A stretch of DNA of 11,918 nt from CAZDAW01 sp964503685 (GCA_964503685.1 CAZDAW010000107.1:1-11918); one strand, 5' to 3'; numbered from the stretch's first letter, positions 1 through 8,460 are shown. The notes: generated by a model from the sequence alone, not told the origin. Numbers and translations: made by a program.

Positions 1-144
1 GGAGCCAGCGTCGTCGGTGGGGGAGGGTGGGCAGCGGCGACTTATAGTTGCGATATTCAGTTTGCAGTTTATCACGTTAATGACGATATATTTAAAGTCA
101 AGACCTTTACGATCAATAATGCAGCAGGATGTGGTTTACTATAA
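1..144 (+). CDS. C-terminal end of an unrecognised protein (5' truncated by window edge)
   Basis: Frame 1 is open from the first base to a TAA at 142-144 and gives 47 residues. They begin with a Gly-rich stretch (GASVVGGGGWAAATYSCDIQ) and continue into a beta-strand-like tail that ends in GCGLL. The tail has alternating hydrophobic residues and two cysteines, which would suit a secreted or surface protein, but I do not recognise a family. The stop lies 98 bases before the next plus-strand gene, so co-transcription is possible but not shown. The codons look ordinary. Because only the 3' end is visible, this could be a chance open frame. Confidence 0.45.
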   Translation, partial: GASVVGGGGWAAATYSCDIQFAVYHVNDDIFKVKTFTINNAAGCGLL

Positions 145-219
145 GCGGCTAATAAAATTTTTGAGGTTACTGGTCGTAAATTGTCGTTGACCCGTTCCGC
201 CAGCATGGATAAAAAACAT

Positions 220-247
220 TTGACTGAATAATACAAAATCCTATGTG
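220..247 (+). promoter_or_regulatory. weak candidate promoter upstream of the beta-helix gene
   Basis: TTGACT at 220-225 is followed after 16 bases by TATGTG at 242-247. The -35 is good and the -10 is poor. If it is used, transcription would begin after the ATG at 243, which would favour translation from the ATG at 273 or 291. The 98-base gap 145-242 holds nothing else I can support. Confidence 0.2.
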
Positions 248-3200
248 GCTAAAGCGATTATTTTTATCGTCAATGAAGCAGAAGGGGAGGATGCATTTGA
301 ATTGGTTTCATATTGTATCAGTTGTTTTGGCAGCTGCTTTCCTGTTTCCAATTGAATATGTGGAAGCAAGCCAAAGCCTGGCGGGGAATGTCTATTATGT
401 ATCCATGACAGGCGACGATGATAATGATGGGTCATCAGCAAGGCCCTGGCGGACGATCCAGAAGGCGGCGGACAGCCTCTCGCCAGGGGATACGGTTCGC
501 ATCCAACCCGGAATCTATCGCGAGCAGGTTGAAATGCACGTTTCCGGGCTGCCGAATGCGCCGATCACTTTTTTGGCAGATGATGGGGGCGCTCAACAGG
601 GGGATGCTTCTGTACGGTTGTGGGGGTCAGAAGACTCAACGGGCATGACATGGAATGTGTTGGGGTCGAGTGAATGTCCGGCAGCGCGCTTCAATCACGT
701 CCCTGCTGAAGATTATGGGAAGGTTTTCTGCGCCGATCTTTCAAACTGGCAGGAAAATGGTGAGTATATCGTCCCGGATATCGTTGCCCGGGTGAATGAC
801 AGCACAGGCGATCTTACATCTTTAACACGAGCGCGCGAGCCGGATGAGAAAGTGGTTACCCTCTGGAAGCATCACGAGTTTTGGTGGGCGGCGGATGGCG
901 GGAGCCTTGCTGCCGGCGACGGGGGTACATCTCGCAGATATTTATTCGATGCGACTACGGATACGCTGCCGGAAGGCATCGAAGAAGGAAGCATCCGAAC
1001 CCTGGGTGACTTAACCGACGGAACAGTTTTTATGATTGACAATGTCGATGCGTTTTACCAATACCGGCGCCAGATCAAAGGCATGCTTCCCACAGGCTGC
1101 ACAGCGAACTGCACCGGCATCGAAGTGCAAACAGGAAATCCGACTTTCGAAAGCCGTCCCGTCGATTTTGATTTTGGGCATTGGGATGGCATCGGCAAGT
1201 TTACCAAGTATTATGTTGAGGGGCTGCCTCAACTCCTCGATACACCGGGAGAGTGGGTTTACGACACGGCGACGAAGAAGATCTATATCTGGAGCGGCGT
1301 CTCTCCGCAGAGCGACCATCTGGAAATTGCCAGACGTCATCTCGGCATCTCTTTTTCGGCGCCCGATGAGAGTATTCAGGGGGCAAGGTATGTTACGCTG
1401 GATGGGCTTTCCATTGAGATGATCAACCTGAATTATCGCTATATCCCCGGCGCTGGCACGGTGGAGCGAGCCATGTTTAACTGGAATGTGATGGACGTGT
1501 ATCATGTTCAGGGCGCTTTGGCGTTTTTCAGTTGGGCTGAGATGGGGGACAGTTCCGGGTTGAAATTGCAGAATTTGCGCATAGCTTATTCAAGCAACGG
1601 GATTCAATTCTTCCAGGGCGGCGGCGGAGCGATCGCTCGCGATATTACGCTTGCGAATAACGAGATATTTAATATTGACGGCGCGGCGCTGCGCGTTTCG
1701 GGATGGGTTGGTGAACAGGGACAATCTTACCCGGCGTTTGATCGATTCACTTTGCAGGGGAATCATATTTATCACATCGGGTACAGAGTCAATGACCCCA
1801 CCCTGGATAATGGGAGCGGCGTTCATCTGGAAAATGATAAGATTCATAACCTGACCGTGCAAAACAATCTGATTGAGGATACTGCCCACATCGGTCTGGC
1901 TATTGAAGGGACTGCGCCGGGCAAAAAATCCAACAACCTGCTGGTGAAAGGCAACACTATTCGGGGAGCGTGTCGAAATGGCGCCGATTGCGGCGGTTTA
2001 TATCTTTGGACGAAGAGTAAGCCGAATAACGGTACAACCATCGTGGAAAACATATTGGAAGATAATCAGGGCTGGTCGTATGTGATGACCGCCTGCATGG
2101 CTCCTTACTATATTTCAGGCAGCAGTTCCTGTGACAACCGCTGGGGCGGCCCGGATGGATTGTATGGAATGGGTTTTTATGCGGATAATACCGGCGGCTT
2201 TGCAGTTTACCGTAATCTGATTCGCAATAACGGGTTTACAGGAATGTACCTGGGTAATCCCACGTCCAGGAATGGCGCCATGCTGCTCTATAACAACGTT
2301 ATCGATAATGCTTACTACGGGATCGATTTTGAAGAAGGAAAGCGATTTGTCAATTTGCAGATCAAGAATAATATTTTTTACAACATCCGTGGGGCGGGCA
2401 TCTTTGCCTACAACCTCAAAGGGAAGATTTCTATCGATCACAATCTGTATAAGAATGAAGCCGGCGGCGCAGCGTGGATCTTAGACGGCGATCATTTAGC
2501 GACAGTCGCTGATGTGCAGTCTGCCACTCGTTACGAAGATCACGGACAGGATTACAGTGGAACGATTTTTATCAATGATCCGCCAGCCGTTTGGGACGAT
2601 TATGCGCCTAAGCCCGATTCTTCGATTGTCGATGCCGGAGATAAAGTACCGGATTTCTATGGCGTCCAACAGTCGGTTGATTATCCCAGTCACTGTTCGC
2701 CTTATGACCTGGGGATCACCGAACTGGATCAACCGCTGCCAGAACTGGTTTTGAGCAGTCCGGCAAATGGGCAGACGCTTTCGCTTTCGGGCAAGTCGGC
2801 CCGATTGATCTGGCAGCCGGTATATTGCGCCAGCCGGTACGTGGCGCAGACATCGGTTGATGGCGGTAAAACGTGGCGCAATCTACGCGTCGGCGGTTTG
2901 AAAACATTTGTGGTCGCGCCGCGGCTGGCGCGTTATCGGACCTACACATGGCGGGTTCTTGCTTATGAGGGTTCAAGAGTGGCTGTGCAATCGCAGGAAT
3001 ATACATTCAGAACGCCTTACCCGCCTTCGACGCCTTTGCTCTTAATGCCTGCCAATGGAAGTCAGACATCTCTGACTCCCACGTTCACCTGGAAAGCTGC
3101 TAAACCGGCAGGCTATGATTTCACGTACGCCTTGCGTTTCAAAGCGGCCGGCGACGTTCGCGAGATCGATACAGGCAACGCAACAGGTTTCAGCATCCCG

Positions 3201-3311
3201 GCTTCTGCGCCGTTGCTGCCGGGCAAAAAATATACCTGGCAGGTGCGCGCCTGCAATGACGTGGGGCTATGCAGCGCCTGGTCAAAGGCGCGTCGATTAA
3301 TTACACAATGA
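243..3311 (+). CDS. secreted right-handed parallel beta-helix protein with two C-terminal Fn3-like domains
   Basis: This is probably an exported polysaccharide-binding or polysaccharide-degrading protein. A signal peptide is visible: basic residues, a hydrophobic run at about 21-37 (WFHIVSVVLAAAFLFPI) and likely cleavage after VEA at 40-42. The mature protein starts with the YYVS...GDDDNDGSSARPWRTIQ block (about 51-73) followed by PGDTVRIQPGIY, typical of DUF1565/Beta_helix lyase-like proteins. Short strand-turn repeats rich in N, such as NNxIxxN, run through about 380-780. Two Fn3-like domains follow at about 831-925 and 930-1022; both contain SPANG/MPANG and YTWxV. I cannot identify catalytic residues or the substrate. 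The start is uncertain. ATG 243 has no ribosome site. ATG 273 gives the neatest signal peptide (MKQKGR...). ATG 291 has GGGGAGG directly against it, which is too close. The gene ends 53 bases from the convergent minus-strand operon. Confidence 0.85.
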   Translation: MWLKRLFLSSMKQKGRMHLNWFHIVSVVLAAAFLFPIEYVEASQSLAGNVYYVSMTGDDDNDGSSARPWRTIQKAADSLSPGDTVRIQPGIYREQVEMHVSGLPNAPITFLADDGGAQQGDASVRLWGSEDSTGMTWNVLGSSECPAARFNHVPAEDYGKVFCADLSNWQENGEYIVPDIVARVNDSTGDLTSLTRAREPDEKVVTLWKHHEFWWAADGGSLAAGDGGTSRRYLFDATTDTLPEGIEEGSIRTLGDLTDGTVFMIDNVDAFYQYRRQIKGMLPTGCTANCTGIEVQTGNPTFESRPVDFDFGHWDGIGKFTKYYVEGLPQLLDTPGEWVYDTATKKIYIWSGVSPQSDHLEIARRHLGISFSAPDESIQGARYVTLDGLSIEMINLNYRYIPGAGTVERAMFNWNVMDVYHVQGALAFFSWAEMGDSSGLKLQNLRIAYSSNGIQFFQGGGGAIARDITLANNEIFNIDGAALRVSGWVGEQGQSYPAFDRFTLQGNHIYHIGYRVNDPTLDNGSGVHLENDKIHNLTVQNNLIEDTAHIGLAIEGTAPGKKSNNLLVKGNTIRGACRNGADCGGLYLWTKSKPNNGTTIVENILEDNQGWSYVMTACMAPYYISGSSSCDNRWGGPDGLYGMGFYADNTGGFAVYRNLIRNNGFTGMYLGNPTSRNGAMLLYNNVIDNAYYGIDFEEGKRFVNLQIKNNIFYNIRGAGIFAYNLKGKISIDHNLYKNEAGGAAWILDGDHLATVADVQSATRYEDHGQDYSGTIFINDPPAVWDDYAPKPDSSIVDAGDKVPDFYGVQQSVDYPSHCSPYDLGITELDQPLPELVLSSPANGQTLSLSGKSARLIWQPVYCASRYVAQTSVDGGKTWRNLRVGGLKTFVVAPRLARYRTYTWRVLAYEGSRVAVQSQEYTFRTPYPPSTPLLLMPANGSQTSLTPTFTWKAAKPAGYDFTYALRFKAAGDVREIDTGNATGFSIPASAPLLPGKKYTWQVRACNDVGLCSAWSKARRLITQ

Positions 3312-3364
3312 TTGATCGATGTGGATAAAGACAGACGATGTTCACACCGGGACGATTTTATCGA

Positions 3365-3622
3365 TCAGTGTAATATTTCTTGATTGGCCTGGTCGGCTTC
3401 TTCGAATATCTTTTTGACCTCTTCTTTCATTTCATCGGTTGCGGTGGGGGTCAGGGGGATGAACTTGACCAGGTCGCGCGCCTGTTGCAAGAGCGCTTTT
3501 ACCTGGGCGATGTAAGAAAAATCGTTGCGCCCGGTTTCGGCGGGAACTGGCAAATCACGCGCCTGCTGGATCAATGCCCGGGCGCGGGTGATCCGTTCTT
3601 TTGCGGTTATGAGGCGAGCCAT
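3365..3622 (-). CDS. 85-residue helical protein of unknown function, last gene of the exporter operon
   Basis: I do not recognise a named family. The protein is soluble, charged and predicted helical. It contains a visible internal duplication: RALIQQARDL at residues 15-24 and KALLQQARDL at 42-51. These are joined by a Pro/Gly linker (PVPAETGRNDFSY) and followed by a Glu/Lys-rich amphipathic helix at about 63-84. There is no signal peptide and no membrane segment. The start at 3622 is supported by AAAGGAA six bases upstream. A longer in-frame opening from a TTG at 3808 would run into the preceding permease gene and has a non-matching composition. The gene lies 46 bases downstream of the permease stop on the same strand, so it is probably co-transcribed and may be an accessory or regulatory partner of the exporter. 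That role is inferred from position only. Confidence 0.75.
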   Translation of the reverse strand: MARLITAKERITRARALIQQARDLPVPAETGRNDFSYIAQVKALLQQARDLVKFIPLTPTATDEMKEEVKKIFEEADQANQEILH

Positions 3623-3668
3623 ACGAAATTCCTTTCTGGTCTGATGTATCTCAATCGGGCTGTCTAAA

Positions 3669-4856
3669 TCACTCTTTGCGAAAACGCCAGACAGCCAGGG
3701 CGAAGAACAGGGCAGCATATCCGAGCAATGCGGCAGAGGGGAGCAAAACTGATGTGAACCCCAGCCCGCGGATCGAGATATTTTTATATCCATCCATTGC
3801 CCAGGCAACAGGCGTCAGGTGGCCAACGGCCTGAAAGGCGGAACTGGTGACTTCGAGGTCCATCCAGGCGCCGCCCAACCCGGCATTGATGAACATCAAT
3901 ATCATTGAGAAAATGATCGCCTGCTCTTCCGATTTGGCTATAATGCCGATTAACAAACCCATCGCTCCGATACAAAGGGCTGCCGTGAAATTCACCAGCA
4001 TCACGGCGGCCGGGTTATAAAGATAATTGACACGTAAAACGAATTGCCCAAACGAGGTCAGAAGGACGAATTGGGCGAATATCAGGGTGAAAATTGCCAG
4101 AAAATGTCCCAGGAGGATTTGCGGGCGAGAGGTCGCAGTGGTCATCAGGCGCTGCAGGGCGTGGGTGCGCCGTTCGGTGACGAGGATTTGAGCTGAGGTT
4201 AAAAGGCTTGCGATGGCAAACTGGAGCATCATTCCCGGTGAAGTATGAGCAAGGGCCCCCATTCGGCCATCCTGTTTCGAGATGAGGGAGCTGGTGGTTT
4301 CGGCAACGCTGATCGGCGGTTGCTGCCATTTTGCCAGCGCTTCTCTTAATATGTATTTGTAGGGTGTCTTTTTGCTGTCGGTTTTCTCAAAAAGGATGGC
4401 GGTACGCACCGCATTTTCCAGACGTAATGCGCGTGACAGCAACTCGCTTTTGATGAGCATACCGGCAGAGGAAGAGGTATCGCCGATCAACTCCAATTGG
4501 GCGCGTTTGCCGTGCAACAGGGTGCGGCCATAATCCTTTGGAACGATGATCACTGCCGGCAAACCATCATCAGCCACGAGAGCTTCCATTCCAGCCCGAT
4601 CGAGCCAGGGGCGTTCATCCAGGCGGATCACTTCTGAGGCGGCCAGCAAATCACGAAGTTTGCTGCTGGCAGCGCTTTTATCTTCGTCCAGGTAACCCAC
4701 CGAAAGGCGCGAATCTGTATTGCTGTTAAATCCACCAAAGGCGTAACCAAACAGAAGGGTAAAGACGAGCGGCATAAAGAGCAGGAATAAAAAAGTCTTG
4801 CGGTCGCGGGTGAGTTGGGATAAATCTTTGAGAGTGATATCGATGACGCGGTCCAT
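3669..4856 (-). CDS. ABC-2 type transporter permease (second permease of the operon)
   Basis: A 395-residue membrane subunit of an ABC exporter. One N-terminal membrane span lies at about 23-41 (FLFLLFMPLVFTLLFGYAFG). A large extracytoplasmic domain follows at about 42-205, and then a C-terminal bundle of five or six spans. The conserved cytoplasmic coupling stretch ERRTHALQRLMTTATS precedes the second span of the bundle. The WAMDGYKN segment and a basic C-terminus (WRFRKE) are typical of the ABC2_membrane_3 type (YhhJ/DrrB-like). The N-terminus, MDRVIDITLKDL, closely matches the MMKVIDITIKDI of the upstream permease, so the pair probably arose by duplication and forms a heterodimer. The start ATG at 4856 lies 15 bases after the upstream stop, with AGGAG 12 bases before it. 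The substrate is unknown; drugs, lipids or polysaccharides are all possible for this class. Confidence 0.9.
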   Translation of the reverse strand: MDRVIDITLKDLSQLTRDRKTFLFLLFMPLVFTLLFGYAFGGFNSNTDSRLSVGYLDEDKSAASSKLRDLLAASEVIRLDERPWLDRAGMEALVADDGLPAVIIVPKDYGRTLLHGKRAQLELIGDTSSSAGMLIKSELLSRALRLENAVRTAILFEKTDSKKTPYKYILREALAKWQQPPISVAETTSSLISKQDGRMGALAHTSPGMMLQFAIASLLTSAQILVTERRTHALQRLMTTATSRPQILLGHFLAIFTLIFAQFVLLTSFGQFVLRVNYLYNPAAVMLVNFTAALCIGAMGLLIGIIAKSEEQAIIFSMILMFINAGLGGAWMDLEVTSSAFQAVGHLTPVAWAMDGYKNISIRGLGFTSVLLPSAALLGYAALFFALAVWRFRKE

Positions 4857-4871
4857 CTCTTCAATAAACTC

Positions 4872-6170
4872 CTAAGTGTAGCGCCGGTTGAAGCGCCATA
4901 TGCCGACGCCAAAGAAAACGATGCTCCAGGCTAGCAAGACGAGGGTGGTCAGCGCTGAATCGATTAGGGGAGCCTCATTAATCGCCTGAAGTAAACCGTT
5001 CATTGCCCAACCCTGCGGAGAGAGCAGCGATACGATTTTGGTGAGCCCGCCGGCGTTAGGTGAGTTCATAGTGAATATTTGAATCATGCCGAGCATACCG
5101 GTGAGGGTTAATACACCGCCAAAAATGACCCCGCCCTGTTTGGTATTCTTGAGCAGTGAATTGATGAAAATCCCAAAAGAAGAAGCCGAGAAGATGGCAC
5201 CGACGGCGGTTAATGTAACCTGCGGGAAAGCCCCCCAATCAATGCGAAAGATGAACCGGCCCAATGTGAGCAATACAATGATCTGAATCATTACGGTGAG
5301 GAATACGGCCAGGAATTTGCCGCCGAGGATGACCGTCTGGGGGGTGGGGGTGGTGAACAGGCGCTGCATGGTGTGTTGTTCTTCTTCGGTCAATATACTC
5401 TCTGCCGAAGCCGTGCCTGTATAGAAAGCGAAAAAGATCATCATGGCGCCCATGATGGGGCCGAGAATATTCATGATGATGTTGTTTTCCTCTTGCGTTT
5501 CTTCGCGCGGGGCGCTTACTTTGAGCATCGACGCCGAAATATCGCTGTTATCTTCGTGAAGATAGGCCTGAAGGTATTGCTGGATAATCGCCGAGACCTG
5601 TTCGCCGCCGATCTTGTCGGCCTGGTCGAGCGCGATATCAGCAGTAATATTGATGCCGGCCATTCCATCTGTAAACTGGTTCATGATCGATTTGATAATG
5701 CCCGGCCCGATTGTCAATGTGGGATCCTGATAGAACTCGATGATCGCCTGTTCCTCTGGGTCGGCGAACTGGCGCGAGAAATCAGCGGGGATGATGACAG
5801 CGACCTGAAATTGCCGATCATCCACCGCTTTGCGGGCGGCGGTGGAATCGGGTAAGAGGGTCACATCGACGAGGTCGGCCAGGTCTTCGCTTTGCAAAAT
5901 CTTAACGACCAGTTCGCCCAGGGTATCTGCCCTGAGGTTGCCAGGAACGTTTTTGCCGTTGAGGTGAAGGTTCGGCCCGCCTTCGTCCAGGTTGGCGACC
6001 ACCACGCTGGTATGGGGCAAGTCGAAACTGCCTTTCCTGGCAATATCGCCAAACATGACGTAGAACATACCCGTCACCATCAGCGGCAGGCCAAACATGA
6101 AGAGCAGGGCGATGGCGCTTCGCATGGAACGGGTTATATCTTTGATGGTGATGTCGATAACTTTCATCAT
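4872..6170 (-). CDS. ABC-2 type transporter permease (first permease of the operon)
   Basis: A 432-residue ABC exporter membrane subunit. It has one N-terminal span at about 17-40, a periplasmic or extracellular domain at about 41-235, and a C-terminal membrane bundle. The bundle contains MNILGPIMGAMMIFFAFYTG, then the coupling segment TEEEQHTMQRLFTTPTP, then four or more further spans, and ends in a basic tail (WRFNRRYT). This is the ABC2_membrane_3 layout. The start is ATG-ATG at 6170/6167, six bases after the ATPase stop. The ribosome site is poor, so translational coupling to the ATPase gene is likely. The stop is TAG (4872-4874), which shows that TAG is an ordinary stop in this genome. 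Together with the next permease and the ATPase it should form an export complex. The cargo cannot be read from the sequence. Confidence 0.9.
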   Translation of the reverse strand: MMKVIDITIKDITRSMRSAIALLFMFGLPLMVTGMFYVMFGDIARKGSFDLPHTSVVVANLDEGGPNLHLNGKNVPGNLRADTLGELVVKILQSEDLADLVDVTLLPDSTAARKAVDDRQFQVAVIIPADFSRQFADPEEQAIIEFYQDPTLTIGPGIIKSIMNQFTDGMAGINITADIALDQADKIGGEQVSAIIQQYLQAYLHEDNSDISASMLKVSAPREETQEENNIIMNILGPIMGAMMIFFAFYTGTASAESILTEEEQHTMQRLFTTPTPQTVILGGKFLAVFLTVMIQIIVLLTLGRFIFRIDWGAFPQVTLTAVGAIFSASSFGIFINSLLKNTKQGGVIFGGVLTLTGMLGMIQIFTMNSPNAGGLTKIVSLLSPQGWAMNGLLQAINEAPLIDSALTTLVLLAWSIVFFGVGIWRFNRRYT

Positions 6171-6176
6171 TTTGCT

Positions 6177-7118
6177 TTAATCACGCAGGGCGCGGCCGGT
6201 GAGATGCAAGAAGACGCTTTCCAGGTTGGGCTCCTGGATGTTGACCGAGGTGATGCGCGCTCCTTTGGCAATCGTAACATCGAAAAGGCGGGGCAGCACC
6301 TGATTGCTGTCATCGACCATGGCGGTGATGATACCTTCTTCTTCCGAGAGGGATTTGACGCCGGGAATTGCTTTCCAGTCTTCCATGATTTGTTTGCTGT
6401 TTGCATTCACGGTCAGGTCGATGCGGCTCGTCTGGCCGACGATTTTGACCAGCTCGGCGTGAGTGCCCAGGGCGATGAGTTTACCATAATCCATGATAGC
6501 AATGTGGTCAGAAAGTTCCTGAGCCTCTTCCATGTAGTGTGTGGTATAGAGTACAGTCATGCCCTGCTCTTTGAGCGCCACGACGCTGTCCAGTATCTTG
6601 CGGCGGGATTGAGGGTCGATGCCGACGGTGGGCTCGTCCATATAGATCACCTGGGGTTTGTGCAGCAGGGCAATGCCGATGTTGACGCGCCGTTTCATGC
6701 CGCCCGAAAACTTGCCTACCCGGTCGTTGGCGCGGTCGGCCAGGTCGATAATTTCCAACACTTCGGCGACGCGGGTGTTGAGGGCTGCGCCGCGCAGGCC
6801 GTACATCTTACCCCAGAAGGTCAGGTTCTCACGGGCCGAGAGGTCTTCGTAGAGGGCGATTTCCTGGGGGACAAATCCGAGGATGGATTTGACGCCCATT
6901 GGATCGTGGGTGATCGAATGCCCCATCACCAGGGCGTCACCCTGATCGGGGCGCAGAAGGGTGGCCAGCATGGAGATTGTTGTGGTTTTGCCGGCGCCGT
7001 TTGGGCCGAGCAGGCTGAATATCTCGCCCTGGTGGACTTCAAAGCTGACGTTTTGCACAGCCTGAAGCTCTCCGAACGACTTATGCAGGTTCTGGATCTG
7101 AATTGCCGTACTGTTCAT
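6177..7118 (-). CDS. ABC transporter ATP-binding protein (DrrA/CcmA-like exporter ATPase)
   Basis: The ATPase that powers the exporter formed with the two downstream permeases. From the ATG at 7118 (313 residues) the motifs are: Walker A GPNGAGKT at 38-45, Q-loop Gln85 (VPQE), signature FSGGMKRR at about 137-144, Walker B VIYMDE at 157-162, and the H-loop His at about 194 (TTHYMEEA). A C-terminal domain of roughly 90 residues (about 220-313), with a conserved EPNLESVFLHLTG end, is typical of DrrA-type drug or lipid exporter ATPases. The alternative start is a TTG at 7145, which would add nine residues (MTSLPASTK). Neither start has a clear ribosome site; I prefer the ATG because the ATPase fold begins immediately after it. 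It is the first gene of a four-gene operon with 6- to 46-base gaps. Confidence 0.93.
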   Translation of the reverse strand: MNSTAIQIQNLHKSFGELQAVQNVSFEVHQGEIFSLLGPNGAGKTTTISMLATLLRPDQGDALVMGHSITHDPMGVKSILGFVPQEIALYEDLSARENLTFWGKMYGLRGAALNTRVAEVLEIIDLADRANDRVGKFSGGMKRRVNIGIALLHKPQVIYMDEPTVGIDPQSRRKILDSVVALKEQGMTVLYTTHYMEEAQELSDHIAIMDYGKLIALGTHAELVKIVGQTSRIDLTVNANSKQIMEDWKAIPGVKSLSEEEGIITAMVDDSNQVLPRLFDVTIAKGARITSVNIQEPNLESVFLHLTGRALRD

Positions 7119-7348
7119 TTTGGTGCTCGCTGGTAAGGAAGTCAATTTTTGATTTGCGTTATACCCGATATATGACTACACCTATTATATAGGAATACCA
7201 AGATATTATATAATACGTAATTATTTGAATTTTTATTCACAGGTTTATACTTTGCCTGTTGAAACAGTAATATAATGGGGTCATTTACGGATAGGCTTCA
7301 AAAAGCCTGGCATTTATTCGTCCATATTATTTATTGAAGAAGGTATCC
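7119..7348. promoter_or_regulatory. divergent AT-rich intergenic region between the ABC operon and the aldolase gene
   Basis: This 230-base gap is much more AT-rich than its flanking genes and must carry both divergent promoters. On the plus strand a perfect TATAAT lies at 7271-7276. Its -35 is poor, but a small dyad CTGTT-GA-AACAG (7256-7267) sits just upstream. A second possible pair is TTGAAT (7225-7230) and TATACT (7246-7251), with a short 15-base spacer. On the minus strand TATAAT occurs twice (7184-7189 and 7205-7210), but neither has a matching -35. A perfect 12-bp palindrome, TATTATATAATA, covers 7204-7215. A hairpin AGGCTT-CAAA-AAGCCT lies at 7293-7308 in the aldolase leader. I can assign the region but not exact start sites. 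Confidence 0.45.
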
Positions 7349-8386
7349 ATGTTTCAATACAGTTTTCAAAATGACTATTCTGAGGGAGCGCATCCCAGAA
7401 TCATCGAAGCCCTGGCGCGGACGAACTTGACTCAGGAGCCGGGATACGGCGAAGACCGCTATTGTCTGGAAGCGGCTGCGTTGATTCGCCGGGCGATTGA
7501 TAACCCGGACGCTGATATCCATTTCGTGTGCGGCGGGACGCAGGCTAATCTCATCATGCTGTCTTCTTTTTTACGGCCGTTTGAATCGGTCATTGCTGTC
7601 GATTCAGGGCATATCTGCGTCCACGAGACGGGAGCGATAGAAGCCACCGGGCACAAGATCAACACCGTCAGGGGGCGGGACGGGAAGGTCACTGCCGGTG
7701 AGATTGCCGAAGTTGTCGCGGGTCACGGCGATGAGCACATGGTGCGGCCGCGGGTGGTTTTTATTTCTCATTCCACCGAAATTGGCACGATTTACACGAA
7801 GAAGGAATTACACGAAATTGCCGCGGCCTGCAAACGGCTGAACCTGTACCTCTACCTGGACGGAGCCAGGCTGGGTTCGGCGCTGACCTCATCCGCCGCC
7901 GATATCGACCTGAAGGAAATCTGCCGTCTGGTGGACGCGTTCTACATCGGGGGGACGAAGAACGGGGCGCTGCTCGGCGAGGCGCTGGTGATCAATAACC
8001 CGCAGCTCAAACCCGATTTCAGGTATTCGATGAAGCAAAAAGGTGGATTGCTTGCGAAAGGACGCATACTGGGGATTCAATTTCTGGAGCTGTTCAGGGA
8101 TAACCTGTATTATGACCTGGCGCGGCGCGCCAACGAGATGGCGCAAAAGCTGACCCAGGGAATCGCTGAACTGGGTTACGGTTTCCAGACCGATTCGCCG
8201 ACCAACCAGATATTTCCCATTTTCCCCAACCCGGTCATCGAGGCGTTGAGCGAGAAGTACCGTTTTTACACGTGGGCGAAGGTCGATAATGCGCATTCAT
8301 CGGTGCGTCTGGTGACTTCGTGGGCCACCCCCGAAGAGGCAGTGACGGGTTTTCTGGCAGATTTGAAGGCGATCGGGGCGAAATAA
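7349..8386 (+). CDS. threonine aldolase-family (beta-eliminating lyase) PLP enzyme
   Basis: A 345-residue cytoplasmic PLP enzyme of the Beta_elim_lyase/low-specificity threonine aldolase family. The expected reaction is cleavage of L-threonine or allo-threonine to glycine and acetaldehyde. Visible landmarks are the Gly-rich cofactor loop GGTQAN (62-67), the His that stacks on PLP in SGHICVHE (His88), Asp171 with Arg174 in YLDGARLG, and the Schiff-base Lys204 in YIGGTKNGALLGEA. The GGTKNG form of the lysine motif marks a subgroup different from E. coli LtaE, so the exact amino-acid substrate is uncertain. The length is normal. The start is the ATG at 7349, with AAGAAGG five bases upstream; a TTG at 7334 is in frame but lies inside the ribosome-site region. 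The gene appears to be monocistronic and ends at a strong terminator. Confidence 0.9.
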   Translation: MFQYSFQNDYSEGAHPRIIEALARTNLTQEPGYGEDRYCLEAAALIRRAIDNPDADIHFVCGGTQANLIMLSSFLRPFESVIAVDSGHICVHETGAIEATGHKINTVRGRDGKVTAGEIAEVVAGHGDEHMVRPRVVFISHSTEIGTIYTKKELHEIAAACKRLNLYLYLDGARLGSALTSSAADIDLKEICRLVDAFYIGGTKNGALLGEALVINNPQLKPDFRYSMKQKGGLLAKGRILGIQFLELFRDNLYYDLARRANEMAQKLTQGIAELGYGFQTDSPTNQIFPIFPNPVIEALSEKYRFYTWAKVDNAHSSVRLVTSWATPEEAVTGFLADLKAIGAK

Positions 8387-8407
8387 AGAGAGCTATTAAA
8401 GAAAGAC

Positions 8408-8445
8408 TAATCCCCCAAGCCTGTTATCCGGTGATTGGGGGATTA
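8408..8445. terminator. bidirectional rho-independent terminator
   Basis: A perfect 11-bp stem, TAATCCCCCAA (8408-8418) with TTGGGGGATTA (8435-8445), has a 16-base loop. It is followed by TTTCTT on the plus strand and GTCTTTCTTT on the minus strand. It sits between the stop of the aldolase gene and the stop of the convergent membrane-protein gene, so it can serve both. Confidence 0.85.
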
Positions 8446-8460
8446 TTTCTTAAGCCGCTT

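Noticed and set aside
1011..1505. Minus-strand open frames inside the beta-helix gene
   Set aside because: They are antisense shadows with no ribosome sites or family features.
3313..3367. Inverted repeat TGATCGAT/ATCGATCA between the convergent genes as a terminator
   Set aside because: The arms are 8 bp but the loop is 39 bases with no T-tract, and one arm overlaps a stop codon; too weak to call.
3623..3808. N-terminal extension of the 85-residue protein from a TTG at 3808
   Set aside because: It overlaps the permease gene, reads as low-quality sequence, and the ATG at 3622 has a good ribosome site.
5892..7136. A 414-codon plus-strand open frame antisense to the ABC ATPase and first permease
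   Set aside because: It is fully antisense to well-supported genes, lacks recognisable domains, and is the kind of long shadow frame produced by GC-rich codon usage.
7119..7145. TTG start nine codons upstream for the ABC ATPase
   Set aside because: There is no ribosome site and the extra residues precede the fold; it is kept only as an alternative.
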